This document shows, in pieces, positions 1-12,300 of a stretch of DNA of 64,000 nucleotides. Made by a program: the position numbers and the translations under genes. Within the stretch, counting starts at the first letter, position 1, and each line of letters opens with the position of its first letter. This DNA comes from VXYL01 sp965243095 (GTDB taxonomy: Bacteria > Pseudomonadota > Gammaproteobacteria > Pseudomonadales > Azotimanducaceae). Under the pieces are notes generated by a model. The model saw nothing but the letters and a program-made list of their open reading frames with translations, was not told the DNA's origin and ran no database searches. Location of the stretch: NCBI GenBank assembly GCA_965243095.1, contig OZ251530.1:1488001-1552000 (forward strand), given 5' to 3'.

Positions 1-14
1 AAGCTGGCTTCGGG

Positions 15-359
15 CTACTCCTCGGCGGGCGCGTCGTCTTCGGATTCGTCGGAATCCCCGGACTCTTCGCCCTTGCCCTCGCCCTCGCCGCAGTTGCCCT
101 CGCCGCACTTGCCTTCGTCCATCCCTTCTTTGCCGCCTTCGCCTTCGGCGTCCTCGGCGGGCTTCTCGGCGTCTTCGCCGCAGCCGCCCTCGCCGTGGCT
201 TTTGGCGAACAACACGCCGTCGAGCGCGCGGGTTTCGAACGGATCGGCGGCGGTCGTTTCGGCCGGTTGGACGGCCTCCTCGGCCACGGCCGGCGCCAAC
301 GACGCAGCGAAAGCCGCGCCCACAGCGGCAGCGATGGGTTTCATCTTGCGATTCAACAT
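15..359 (-). CDS. HvfA/bufferin-like secreted Cys-rich RiPP precursor
   Basis: A 114-residue protein with an N-terminal signal peptide (basic start, Ala-rich core, likely cut after AVA near residue 26). A DPFETRALDGVLFA-type segment follows, then a low-complexity Gly/Glu-rich tail with three Cys in GGCG, EGKCG and EGNCG. The EGKCG motif and the NPF-like segment are typical of the HvfA/BufA2 family. In that family a DUF692 (MNIO) enzyme and its partner HvfC modify the Cys to make a copper- or gold-binding peptide. The tail is very acidic. The start has a good ribosome site (GAGGAG, then TCTAAGG before ATG). Transcription runs leftward, so hvfB/hvfC-like genes would lie beyond the window edge and cannot be seen. 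Family placement rests on motif recognition; metal binding is inferred. Confidence 0.75.
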   Translation of the reverse strand: MLNRKMKPIAAAVGAAFAASLAPAVAEEAVQPAETTAADPFETRALDGVLFAKSHGEGGCGEDAEKPAEDAEGEGGKEGMDEGKCGEGNCGEGEGKGEESGDSDESEDDAPAEE

Positions 360-361
360 CC

Positions 362-521
362 TTAGAGCTCCTCTCTAGTGCTGGTTTGGTCGCACGCGGC
401 GCGCTCGCGCAGGCAACGTGGACGCGGCGCACTATACGCCAATTCGCGCAAAATCCATAGGCGCGAAAACGCCCGTTGGGAACGACGCGAGAAGCCACCG
501 CCGAGTAGTAGGATCCGCGCC
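362..521. promoter_or_regulatory. Divergent promoter region, bufferin-like gene / ppdK
   Basis: About 160 bases separate the divergent starts. A TATAGT box on the minus strand (positions 436-431) is a plausible -10 for the leftward gene. I see no good -35 at the right spacing and no clear operator. Low confidence as a precise promoter. Confidence 0.3.
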
Positions 522-3233
<2,712 letters not shown>

Positions 3234-3297
3234 GTACGGCCGTGCGGCGCGACTCCCGCGGCCGAGCGCAGAGCGTGTTACTCTACGGGCGTCAAAG

Positions 3298-3621
3298 ATG
3301 CTTGGACGCACGACCGTGACGGAGGCCAACTTGACGTTCCCATCGAGCGGGGCGATGTCCTTTGCGGCGCTGAGGCGGCCGTTGAAGACCGACGAGCGCC
3401 GGGCCGTTTGCGGCGAGCGGGGTTTTGATCCCGAAGTCTTCCGTGTGCTTGCCGACAGGTTCGGCGAACCCGTTGCGGAGCAAGTGGCGCAGCGGCTCGT
3501 TTGCGCCATGATGCTGGAGTCGATGAACGCGGCCATGCTGGACGCTCGGCGCGGCCCGGTGCCGATGTTCATCAAGCGTCTCGAACGCTCCGTCAAGACG
3601 TTCAATCGCCACATCCGCTGA
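3298..3621 (+). CDS. Hypothetical protein, 107 residues
   Basis: A small soluble protein of mixed charge, with no signal peptide or membrane segment and no domain I recognise. It is mostly predicted helical (for example DPEVFRVLADRFGEPVAEQV). The start is uncertain: the frame opens at 3220, overlapping the end of ppdK, but the ATG at 3298 leaves a normal gap, and an ATG at 3355 (MSFAALRRPLK) is also possible. It faces the leftward ExbB/ExbD-like operon end to end. Codon use is compatible with a real gene, but no function can be given. Confidence 0.5.
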   Translation: MLGRTTVTEANLTFPSSGAMSFAALRRPLKTDERRAVCGERGFDPEVFRVLADRFGEPVAEQVAQRLVCAMMLESMNAAMLDARRGPVPMFIKRLERSVKTFNRHIR

Positions 3622-3666
3622 ACGACTTTGCGTGAACGACACGACCGACCCTTCGGGTGAGGCTCG

Positions 3667-4512
3667 CTAGGGGCCCGGCCAAGGTTCGTCCTTCACGGTG
3701 TACGCGCCGAACATGCCTTCGAGAATGTCGTCGTGGGCTTGTTTCCAACGGTCTTTCGCGCCCGCAGAGTGGGAGAGCTTGTCCCAAACGCGCACCCAGA
3801 AGACGCAGGGATAGCTACGCACTTGGGCGTTCTTGCCGGCTTGGCTTACCGGTTCGAGATGTTTCCGCAGCGCGGCGTTGTCGAGCGGGGTGCCGTAGGG
3901 GATGGTGCCTAGGCGGAGGTCCGCGGCCTCGACCGCGTAGGGCCGCTTGCTGTCGTTCGCAGCGCCGCCCGGTGGCGTTTGCGTGCGCAGCACGACGAAG
4001 TGTTGGTCTAACACCGCGACGTTGAACGTGTAGTAGGGCTTCTCGCGTGTTCCACCCTTGCCGTCCGACACCTCGCGGTACCAGCATGGCGGATTGTGGC
4101 CTTTTTGCAGCAGTCGCAGGCGTTGCTCGGCTTCCGCCTTCTGCGCATCGAGTTCGCGCAGTTTCTCCGTAAGTCGCTTGGTTGCGTCGCCCGCGCCTTG
4201 TTCCTGCAAAGCGTCACGCAACATTTCGGTTTCTCGTTCCGCTCGTTCTTTCTCCCGCTGCAATTGTTCTTTGCGTTGACGTAGCGTTCGAATTTCCTCT
4301 GGCGTCTTGAATTCCTCCATTGGGCCGCGCCATTCCTCCAAACGATCCTCCGCCACTTCGAGGCGATCTTGGGTTTCGGTCAGCTCGGTTTCTTTGGCGC
4401 GCGACCATGCCAGGGCGGCGATCAAGATCAGAAACAGCAACAGCAGGAAGATCTCCGCAACGGTGAGGCCCAGCACCACGCCGCGGCGATAGCCGTCAGC
4501 GCGTTCGTCCAT
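3667..4512 (-). CDS. ExbD/MotB-like single-pass membrane protein with coiled coil
   Basis: 281 residues. One membrane helix near the N terminus (about residues 13-35, GLTVAEIFLLLLFLILIAAL) follows a short charged cytoplasmic tail. A long Glu/Lys/Arg-rich coiled coil (about 40-140) and a mixed alpha/beta C-terminal domain (about 145-281) follow. This is the layout of the ExbD/TolR/MotB partner in proton-driven stators, but no OmpA-like peptidoglycan motif is evident and the helix has no obvious Asp. It overlaps the end of the ExbB-like gene by 17 bases and is last in a tightly packed leftward operon. By inference it links an ion channel to a periplasmic or cytoplasmic effector. Confidence 0.6.
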   Translation of the reverse strand: MDERADGYRRGVVLGLTVAEIFLLLLFLILIAALAWSRAKETELTETQDRLEVAEDRLEEWRGPMEEFKTPEEIRTLRQRKEQLQREKERAERETEMLRDALQEQGAGDATKRLTEKLRELDAQKAEAEQRLRLLQKGHNPPCWYREVSDGKGGTREKPYYTFNVAVLDQHFVVLRTQTPPGGAANDSKRPYAVEAADLRLGTIPYGTPLDNAALRKHLEPVSQAGKNAQVRSYPCVFWVRVWDKLSHSAGAKDRWKQAHDDILEGMFGAYTVKDEPWPGP

Positions 4513-5713
4513 CGATCACTGTTGGCGCGGTGGCGGCAAACGATCCGTCCGTGGCCAGCGCGTGTTCCACGCCTTGCTTGACGCGCTCCGCCTCGTTCTG
4601 CAACTGCTCGCGCAGCTCCTGCGTGGCAGCGGCAAGCTCCGCAAGGGAACGCAGCGCGGCCGCATGGGTTTCGTTTGCGCTGGCCATCAGAGTTCGATGG
4701 GCGTTTGCGACTTCCAAGCCGTTGTCGCGCACGGTGGTTGCGGTGTTGCTTGCCGTTGCGCCGAGACCGGCAACTTGATCGCGCGTTGCCGCCAACGCGG
4801 CGGCGAGGTCGCCGAGGGTGTTGTTGGCGGCGGCCAATCCGCGCAACGTCGCCTGCAATTCCTGCTCGCTGGCTTGCAGCCGCGCCGTGGCGGCCTGCGC
4901 GCTTTCGGCGACGCGGTCGGCGAGATTTCGCCAAACGGCATCGGTTCGAGTGGTGGCCTGCGCGACGCTCTGGTCGATGTTGTCCACCAATTGCCGCCCG
5001 GCTTCGCGTAGGGATTCGCCGGCGACTTGCCATGTTCGCGCGGTGTCGTCCAAGCCGTGCTCCGCCACCTTGGTGACATGGCCATTGAACTCTTCGATCA
5101 AGGCCGCGGTGTGTACCTTGACGTGATCGGCGTGGCTGAGCGCGGTGCGCGTGAAGTGCGCGAACGCGTTGGTGGCTTCGCGCAGCGTTCGGCGCAGCTC
5201 TTTCGCGTCCTCCACCGCCGCGCGGGCTTCGTCGCGCAGCCCTTGTTCCCACAGCCTTTGCTCGGAGGTGAGTGGAACAGGGGCGTCCGTCGCCGAGTCG
5301 CCTCCTTCCGCCGCCGCGGCGTCCTCGGCCTTCTCGTCGTCCGTGTCCAGCAGCAGGATGCGGAAGAAAATGCCTGCCACGGTGGAGACCAGCGCGATGC
5401 CAAAACTGCCGATCAAGTCTTCCACCTGCTCGGCGCCCTGATCGCCGCGGACGACGAACAGGTCGATGAGCGTGTAGATCAACGACACCAACGTGAGCAA
5501 CAGCCCCAAGTAGTAGACGTCATCGGCGGCGCGGTCGCGGCTCTTGACGCGCTTCTTCTTGTAGTGGCGATACAGCAGGAACACGGCCAAAACCGCGAAA
5601 CCGGCCGCGAAGACCGCCCCGGTTGTTGGGTCGTGGTGCGCGCCGAGGCGGCAAGCAATGATGAACGCCGCGCCCACCAGAACAGCGGTCAACAGCGGCG
5701 ATGCCGTTTTCAC
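4496..5713 (-). CDS. ExbB/TolQ/MotA-like membrane channel protein with long coiled coil
   Basis: 405 residues from a GTG start whose last bases form the GTGA overlap with the stop of the upstream VWA-like gene, implying translational coupling. Four hydrophobic helices lie at about 5-22, 32-47, 65-85 and 98-117. The last two (LGLLLTLVSLIYTLIDLF and IGSFGIALVSTVAGIFFRI) resemble the core helices of the MotA/TolQ/ExbB proton-channel family. An acidic linker and then a ~250-residue Ala/Glu-rich coiled-coil tail follow, much longer than in TolQ and reminiscent of ZorA of Zorya defence systems. No Zorya ZorC/D/E genes are nearby. Family assignment is by pattern; the role is inferred. Confidence 0.6.
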   Translation of the reverse strand: MKTASPLLTAVLVGAAFIIACRLGAHHDPTTGAVFAAGFAVLAVFLLYRHYKKKRVKSRDRAADDVYYLGLLLTLVSLIYTLIDLFVVRGDQGAEQVEDLIGSFGIALVSTVAGIFFRILLLDTDDEKAEDAAAAEGGDSATDAPVPLTSEQRLWEQGLRDEARAAVEDAKELRRTLREATNAFAHFTRTALSHADHVKVHTAALIEEFNGHVTKVAEHGLDDTARTWQVAGESLREAGRQLVDNIDQSVAQATTRTDAVWRNLADRVAESAQAATARLQASEQELQATLRGLAAANNTLGDLAAALAATRDQVAGLGATASNTATTVRDNGLEVANAHRTLMASANETHAAALRSLAELAAATQELREQLQNEAERVKQGVEHALATDGSFAATAPTVIDGRTR

Positions 5714-6471
5714 AGGGACTGCTGCCACACGATCCGGCCGCTGAGCGAACCGACCAGCTCGGTCCACCAATAGTAGTGTTCCTTGGTTTGCCAGCGCGCT
5801 TCGCGGCTGCGTTCCAAGCGGTACAGGCTGACGTCCACTCCGGTCAAGTCCGTGCGTAGTGCGCGAGGGATCGCTTTCGGCTTGGGATACGGCCCGTAGT
5901 GCGAGAGATCGTCGCTGTGTTGCAGCAGATCCGAGAACACCACCAAATGGCTTCGCCCGGCCTTCCCCCCGCCTAAGCGGACGCTGGGCACATGGCGAGC
6001 AACCACCACGCCGATGGTTTCAAGGATGGGCGAACGCGATCGCCCGGTGTTCGCCTCGATTTCGCTGAACAGCCCTTCAATGAGCTCGTCGAAACGCCGC
6101 CACCGTCGCATGTCCAACGCCCGGCCGCGCCACAATCCATCCCACCAGCGGTACTCGTCTGGATGCCCGCCCGGGTTGCAGACCTTCAACAACGGCTTGT
6201 CCGCGCCCGCGGCAACGTCGTAGACGAACAACGCTTCGCTGGGCGCCACCCGGTGTTCGTGGTCGGCGCTTTGCAGTTCGCCCACCATCCGCCGCAGTTC
6301 CGCCCGGTGCTTGTCGCTGAGCGGATCCGAGGTGTCGAGCAACAACACCGTGTTGCGCGTTGGCGCGCCGCTGCGCGGGCACAAGTCCGCATCCAGCCGG
6401 GCGCGGTCGCAAGCGACGCCGCCAAACAGCAGCGCAGCGCATGGCAGCGCAAGCACGGCTCGGGATCTCAC
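5710..6471 (-). CDS. Exported VWA-like protein
   Basis: 253 residues. The N terminus is a signal sequence ending in GGVAC, a weak lipobox (-3 is Gly, not Leu), so it could be a lipoprotein or simply secreted. TVLLLDTSDPLS near residue 42 looks like the first strand and metal site of a von Willebrand A fold, but the usual DxSxS is degenerate. SHLVVFSDLLQHS near residue 175 fits a later strand. It lies 5 bases after the coiled-coil membrane gene and overlaps the ExbB-like start. VWA proteins often act as adaptors in membrane machines. The exact role here is unknown. Confidence 0.55.
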   Translation of the reverse strand: MRSRAVLALPCAALLFGGVACDRARLDADLCPRSGAPTRNTVLLLDTSDPLSDKHRAELRRMVGELQSADHEHRVAPSEALFVYDVAAGADKPLLKVCNPGGHPDEYRWWDGLWRGRALDMRRWRRFDELIEGLFSEIEANTGRSRSPILETIGVVVARHVPSVRLGGGKAGRSHLVVFSDLLQHSDDLSHYGPYPKPKAIPRALRTDLTGVDVSLYRLERSREARWQTKEHYYWWTELVGSLSGRIVWQQSL

Positions 6472-6476
6472 GTCAT

Positions 6477-7931
6477 TTACGCCGCCGTGCGGATGGAGTC
6501 GAGCCCGTCCTTGATCACGGCTTCCAACGGTCGGTGTTTTTTGCGCGCTGCACGGTACGCGGTCTGCAACTCCTCAATGGCGCCGTGTACTTTTTCGGCG
6601 ACGCCGCTGATGCTGGTCTCCTCCGGCGGTTGGAAACTCGGCGGCTGCAAGATTTCTTCGTCCACACGTTCTTGCCGCTCGAAATGCGGCGGGGGAGGTG
6701 CCGAGCGAGCGGCCAAGTTCGCGGTGCGGTACGCGGCAAGCAGGAAGTTCAAGTCGAGCTGGTATTGCCCGAGGTTCGTGGAGTAGTCGCTCACCAAGTG
6801 ATCCGCGCGCTTGCAAATCTCCCGCCAAGCGCTCTGCTTCACCGTGAGTTTGTGGCGCATATCCAGCAGTTCGGATTGGAACTGCTCGTACTTTCTTTTC
6901 ACGCCGTCTTGCGCTACGCCATACGCTTGCGCGTAGTCCTCCTTGATGTCGTCCAACTGCCGGTGCCGGCGACCGTACTCCGGGTATGCGTCGTCGCGTT
7001 GAAACCACTTCCAAGCGCCCACCGCGAAGCAGAGGATGCCGAGCAGCACCAGCAAGACGGTTTGGAAAGACGCCAGTTCCAAGGGCCCGGCAAGCAACCG
7101 TTCAACGACGTCGCCGCCCATGGCCAGAACGTCCGCGTCTGGGTCGTCCACCGACGCCTGCATGCTGTTGCGAAAGTGGCCAACCGCCAAGTTGAAGGCG
7201 AACACCAAGGCGATCACCGAGGCGATTCCCAACCAAGACGCGACCTTCCGCATCGTAGCGCGATGGTTACTTTGCCGCAGCAGCGACCCCATGACGAGGC
7301 CGAGAAACAGCACGTTGACGGCGCTGATGAGGCCCATCTGCATCGTGGAGCCGAGCAGACCAAACGGATTGACGTCCATCAGAAGCGAAGCGTTGAGAAT
7401 GACCTCAATGAACGCGCAACCGAAAACAAACCACAGCGCTTTGGCGCGATGCGAATAGTCCACCAGTCTTGTCAGCCGCTCGCGCGTTCGGAAGCGCTCG
7501 AACTCGGAGGCGCCGGTGGACACGGCTTCCTCTTTGTCCACCAGCGCGGTGCGGCCGGCGTCCACCATGCGCTCCAATTCGATCTCAGCGTCCTGCCGCA
7601 ACTCGCCCACGCGGTCCTCGAGTATCCGCAGCTCCGCGTCATCCTCCATGTCCGCCAGCTCGCGTTCCAAGTCCGACAAAAACCCGGCGACGTTCTGCCG
7701 GCACACGCGGCCGCGGCGGTTCACCCAGTCCACGATCTGCGCTTCGACGGCGTCCAAGGCGTCTTCCTCGCCAGCCGGCTGATTCTCGCCGCCACGCCGG
7801 GCGCCCTCCTTCTCTACGCCGTGGTCCGCGAGCCACTTCTTCAAGTCGAGCTGGACGTACTTCTCGGCGACCGGATCGAAGCCGGGGAGATTGTCCCAAG
7901 CGTTGGCGGTCTTATCGGCGCTGCTCGGCAT
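6477..7931 (-). CDS. Four-helix membrane protein with flanking coiled coils
   Basis: 484 residues starting at ATG 7931 (MPSSADKT). An upstream extension of the frame overlaps the Sel1 gene and is unlikely. An acidic N-terminal half is rich in heptad-like Glu/Leu (about 55-135). Four hydrophobic segments lie near 165-185, 200-217, 232-250 and 288-306, followed by a second coiled coil (about 310-400) and a Pro-rich stretch (SAPPPPHFERQE). I recognise no named family. The gene starts 47 bases after the Sel1 gene ends, and the VWA-like gene begins 5 bases after its stop, so it belongs to the same operon. Its topology suggests a scaffold subunit of the same complex. Confidence 0.6.
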   Translation of the reverse strand: MPSSADKTANAWDNLPGFDPVAEKYVQLDLKKWLADHGVEKEGARRGGENQPAGEEDALDAVEAQIVDWVNRRGRVCRQNVAGFLSDLERELADMEDDAELRILEDRVGELRQDAEIELERMVDAGRTALVDKEEAVSTGASEFERFRTRERLTRLVDYSHRAKALWFVFGCAFIEVILNASLLMDVNPFGLLGSTMQMGLISAVNVLFLGLVMGSLLRQSNHRATMRKVASWLGIASVIALVFAFNLAVGHFRNSMQASVDDPDADVLAMGGDVVERLLAGPLELASFQTVLLVLLGILCFAVGAWKWFQRDDAYPEYGRRHRQLDDIKEDYAQAYGVAQDGVKRKYEQFQSELLDMRHKLTVKQSAWREICKRADHLVSDYSTNLGQYQLDLNFLLAAYRTANLAARSAPPPPHFERQERVDEEILQPPSFQPPEETSISGVAEKVHGAIEELQTAYRAARKKHRPLEAVIKDGLDSIRTAA

Positions 7932-7978
7932 GGCAGGGGAGTCGGGCGTGGAATGGCGTGTACGGCTTGGTGCGCCGC

Positions 7979-9319
7979 TCAAGGAACCAGTTGACCGCTG
8001 AGATTCTCCGCCTCGGTGATTTCGCTTGCGGTCATTAGTGTGCGCAAAGAGGCGCGCTCCTCCTCGGCATTTTCGTGTTGTTGCGCCGCGGCGAGCGTGA
8101 GCCACGCATAAGACTGCACCAAGTCCTCGGCGACGCCTTCTCCACTGGCATACATCTTTCCCAATTTGTGCTGGGCGGGCGCGAATCCCTGCTCGGCGGA
8201 TTTCCGGAACCACGAGGCGGCTTTGCGATAGTCCTTCCCGACGCCTTGTGCGTTGGCGTACATGAACGCCAAGTTGTGTTGGGCTTGCGCCATGCCTTGG
8301 GCAGCGGCTTTGCGGTACCACCTTGCGGCTTCGCGGTAGTCCTTCCGAACGCCTTCGCCGTTGGCGTACATCACTCCGAGGTTGTGCTGAGCTTGCGCGA
8401 GCCCTTGTTCGGCGGCTTTGCGAAACCACCGGCTGGCTTCGCTGTCGTCCTGCGGAACGCCTTGGCCGGTTGCGTAGGAGTTGGCCAGGTTGAACTGCGC
8501 TTCCGGTTCGCCCGCTTCCGCGGCTTCGCGATAGCGGCGAATTTGATCGGCGGCCCAGGCGCGCAAGCTCTGTTTTGCTTCCGCGTGTCCTTGTTTGGAG
8601 GCCTCAAGGTACCAGCGCGCGGCTTCGTAGCGGTTCTTCGGAACACCTTCGCCGTTGGTATACAGGTCGCCAAGCCGGTGTTGAGCGGCGGCGAATCCCT
8701 GCTCGGCGGATTTGCGGAACCATCGTGCGGATTCTTCGACATCCTTGGGCACTCCTTCGCCGTTGGCGTACACGAGACCCAAGCTGTATTGCGCCATCGC
8801 GAGTCCCTGCTCGGCGGCCTTGCGGAACCACCGCACCGCTTCCTGATCGTCTTGCGCAACGCCACGTCCGTGGGCGTACATGAACCCCAGATTGTGCTGC
8901 GCTGGCGCGTGCCCCTGCTCAGCGGATTTGCGGAACCAGCGCACCGCCTCTTGATCATCCTTGGTGACGCCAGCGCCCTCGGCGTACCTAACGCCCAGGT
9001 TGTGCTGGGCTTGCGCGTCGCCCCGCGGGGCGGTGTCGCGGAGCTGGGCGGACTCGCGGGCGTCCTTCGGAACGCTCTCGTCCTTTTGCTCCGCCGCTTC
9101 CGAGGCGCTCCGGCCCGTGGGTTGGGGCTCGGCAGGACGCGGACCTCGGGCTTCCGCGCCAGCGGCAAGAGTAGCTTGCAGCCCAAGCTCGCCAGCAAAC
9201 AGCGCGGCACCCGCCAGCCACGCCACGGTTCTGCGCCGGCGGGGTGCCTCGCGACCGTCTGAGCGACGCCCAGCCTGTGGGCCGGACAAACCCCGTTCTT
9301 CAGCGTCCATGGCGGCCAC
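7979..9319 (-). CDS. Sel1-repeat protein, membrane-anchored or exported
   Basis: 446 residues. A basic N terminus (RREAPRRRRT-like) and one hydrophobic stretch near 32-52 suggest export or an inner-membrane anchor. About nine Sel1-like repeats follow, each near 36 residues with the pattern AQHNLGVMYANGEGV then DYREAARWYRKAAAQG. One repeat in the middle (around residue 250) is degenerate. The C terminus has YAWLTLAAAQQHENAEEE, the usual closing repeat. Sel1 arrays form alpha solenoids that hold partner proteins. It is first in the tight run leading to the ExbB/ExbD-like pair and lies 33 bases after the permease/pseudo-peptidase gene. Confidence 0.85.
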   Translation of the reverse strand: MAAMDAEERGLSGPQAGRRSDGREAPRRRRTVAWLAGAALFAGELGLQATLAAGAEARGPRPAEPQPTGRSASEAAEQKDESVPKDARESAQLRDTAPRGDAQAQHNLGVRYAEGAGVTKDDQEAVRWFRKSAEQGHAPAQHNLGFMYAHGRGVAQDDQEAVRWFRKAAEQGLAMAQYSLGLVYANGEGVPKDVEESARWFRKSAEQGFAAAQHRLGDLYTNGEGVPKNRYEAARWYLEASKQGHAEAKQSLRAWAADQIRRYREAAEAGEPEAQFNLANSYATGQGVPQDDSEASRWFRKAAEQGLAQAQHNLGVMYANGEGVRKDYREAARWYRKAAAQGMAQAQHNLAFMYANAQGVGKDYRKAASWFRKSAEQGFAPAQHKLGKMYASGEGVAEDLVQSYAWLTLAAAQQHENAEEERASLRTLMTASEITEAENLSGQLVP

Positions 9320-9352
9320 CTTAGCACGATCGCAACCGCTGCTTTCGTGTTC

Positions 9353-12300
9353 CTACCCGGTTGCGGGGCACGAGGTTGCTCGTTTGGGTTGACGTGCGAG
9401 GGTGTCCGTGGTGGCGTCCGTGCCCACGCTGGAAGCCTGACGACTGGCGCGGAGCGCCTTGAAGGCCGCACGCGTGTCCGCGTCGGCCGGCTGCCAGCGG
9501 ATGGCGTCGGCGATGACGCGGGCGCCTTCCGTTTGGTTGGTGATGTGTACTTGCACGGTGCCGGAACGGAGGTCGAAATCCGCGACGGGGTTCCAACCGG
9601 CGGTTGCGGCGGCGGCGTCGAACGGCACGCTCCGACTGCGTTCGCCATCGTACACTTCAATGTTCAAGGTGCCGTGGCGCTCCCGTCCAAGCCCCCCGTA
9701 CGGCGCGAAAATGCCGCTGAACTTGCGCCCGGGCAGGTGGTATTCCAAGCGCCAGCGTCCGGCGGCGAGGGCGGCCGGGAACACTGCCCGATGGCGGCCA
9801 GCGCCGGCGGGCGTCCACGCGAGGGTCTGCCGGTAGCGCCCCCATGCCCAAGGTGTGGCGGCGCGATACCACCGGCGTTGGGCGGGGCCGTGCAACAGGA
9901 TTGGAAGGCCCGCGTCGCGGAACTCGTTCGCCTCGGTCAGCGTACGCCAACGGCGGGCCAACGCATCCACCAAGTACCCCGCGCCGCTGGGGTTGTCGTC
10001 GAACCGCGCTTCCAGATCGTCCACGACAATGCCGGCCTCCGGTTCGTCTGGCCAGGCAATGGGCCTCGCGCCGACAAAGGGCTCGGCCGGCACCGCGTTC
10101 TCGAAATCGAAGTCGGGCACCGGCAGATGGACGTGCTCGCGGTTCAAGGAGTAGAAGGGATCGACCGAGACGCCGGTGGGCGGATCCGCCGCCAACATCC
10201 CCAACTCCAAGGCAGCGCAACCGGGCACGGCAATCGGCTTGCCGATGAAATAGAAGTTCTGCACATGCGTGTCCGCATGGTAGCGCATTAGCACGAGGCC
10301 ATCGGCCGGCTCGGCGTTTTGTACACGTAGCGTCACTTGGTAGCGCGGCGATCCGTCCTCGGCGTCGGGCAACCGAAAGGCTCTGGGCCGTGAGAACAGG
10401 AACCCGGGCGCTTGGGTGGCTTGCAGGTACTTTGCGATGTGTACTTCGGCGCCTTGGCGCTGCGCCGCTGCCTCCACGTCTTGGGCGTGGAACGCGGTAC
10501 GCTGACGCAATTCGGCGAACACGGCAGTAGCGTTTCCGAGTTCGGCGTTCAGTTGATCGCCCAGCGCGTTCGCCTTGCGCACGAATGCCGATAGGGTGCG
10601 CGGGTGCGCTGTCGGATCCGCGTGGTCAAGCGGCACGCCTTCCGCCCACTCCCACTTCACGCTGCGCCGGTGCAGCATGGCGTGGCGAACGGGCGCCGTG
10701 TCGGCGACGATTGCGCCCAGCACCGGCAAGCTCTCGGCGGAGGCGAAGGAATGCCCTAGGAAGTCGTCCGCGCCCCCACCGAACCATTTTCCCACCGCCC
10801 GCTTTGCCGCTTCTTCCATGAGCAAGCGGAACGCGTAGCTTCCGGTCGCGTGGACTTGCAGCCCGAAGAGATGTTGATGCGTGGTGGCCAAGGGATTGCC
10901 GCCCATGAAGTCTTGGTCAAAATACCGGCGTACTTCGCCGAGGCGCCCATCGTCGTTCCAGTCCCACTTCCTGACGGTGGAGAAAGCGTACTCGCGCAAG
11001 AGCGCCATGGCCGGCAGCGCGGTATTCGCGTTCGTGTACACGCTGCCGTAAGTGCGCAAGCGTCCGGGCACTTCAGCCAAGTGGAACACATCGTGGGGAA
11101 ACACATGGCCTTGTGCGTTGGCGTTGCGCAGCCCGAATGCCACGGACGCCTTCAACTCGGCAATGGCGTCGGCGTCGTATGCGTGGAAGGGCGCCATGTG
11201 GCGCGGGTGCAGGAAGACCGTGAACTGGACATCGCCGATTCGCGTGGAGCGGCGCTCGAACGGGGCGGCAAAGACGGCAGCCTGAGACACTGGTGCCGAC
11301 GTGTACACATGAAACCAAGAGCTATCGCCGTGCCCCGACTCGCGGGGCAGGGGTTTGGCCCGACCGGGCGCCACGACCAGCCAACCCGAGGGAACGCCAA
11401 TCTCCAGTTCCAAGTGGAAGAAACCCGTGTCAGGCGATGCGGCTCCGTCCTCCGGGTAGTTGGCGCCGGGCAAGGGCAGCCAGCGAGTCGATGGCATGAG
11501 CGCGACGTAGTCATTCTCGAACAGCGACGCTTCGGTGCCGAGGATATGCAATCGGCTCTCCGCGAGACTTCGTTCGCCGGCATCCAACACGCTGTCCAAG
11601 TACGCGAAACGCTCGATCGGCACACCGGCGGCGTGCACCGTCAACACCAAGCCCTCTCGCGTGGGAGGCGGCGCGGAACCGCCTGCCAATCGCACCTTGA
11701 GCAGGCCGTGCTCGTGGCGAAAAGATACCTCCCGACCGTCGACCAGAACACTCTCAACCACTAGACCGGGGTTGAGGCTCAACATGATCTCATCCGATGG
11801 TTCGTCTGGTGGGCGAACCAAGTGCAAATCCACCGCCAACTCGAGCTCGCCCGGCGTGATGACGACGCGGCCGGCGATGCGCTGCAGATCCGCCCGCGGT
11901 TCGTTGCGCAGGCTCTTGTGGACGGCGGCCCATTGTTCGCGCTCGCGCCAATCGGTGCGCTGTTGCTCCGCCAGTGCGATCCCGCACGCCAGACCGCTGC
12001 TGGCCAACACCGCGCCCAGCAAAACGCGCACCCGCCGCCGCGTCGCATCCGGCCGCGGATACGCCGCCGCCGCGATGAAGAGCAAGCCGCCAGCCACGAC
12101 GAGCAGCGCAACCCGGTGTATCCACGCTTGCGCGTCCACGCCGCGCGGCGCGAGATCCGAGGCGATGGCGGCGGCATCGCCCACGGTCGAGATCAGCGCC
12201 AACATGCCAAGCGGCGTGTGGTACAGCGCCCAGCCTTGGAGTCCAAGCAACGCCAAGGCGATCAGAGCGGCCAGCCAGCGCCCAAGCACGGCGGCCAAGG

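Noticed and set aside
3667..5713. Labelling the ExbB/ExbD-like pair as Zorya ZorA/ZorB
   Set aside because: The helix pattern and coiled coil are similar, but no OmpA domain is evident in the partner and no ZorC/D/E genes are present; the other operon members are different.
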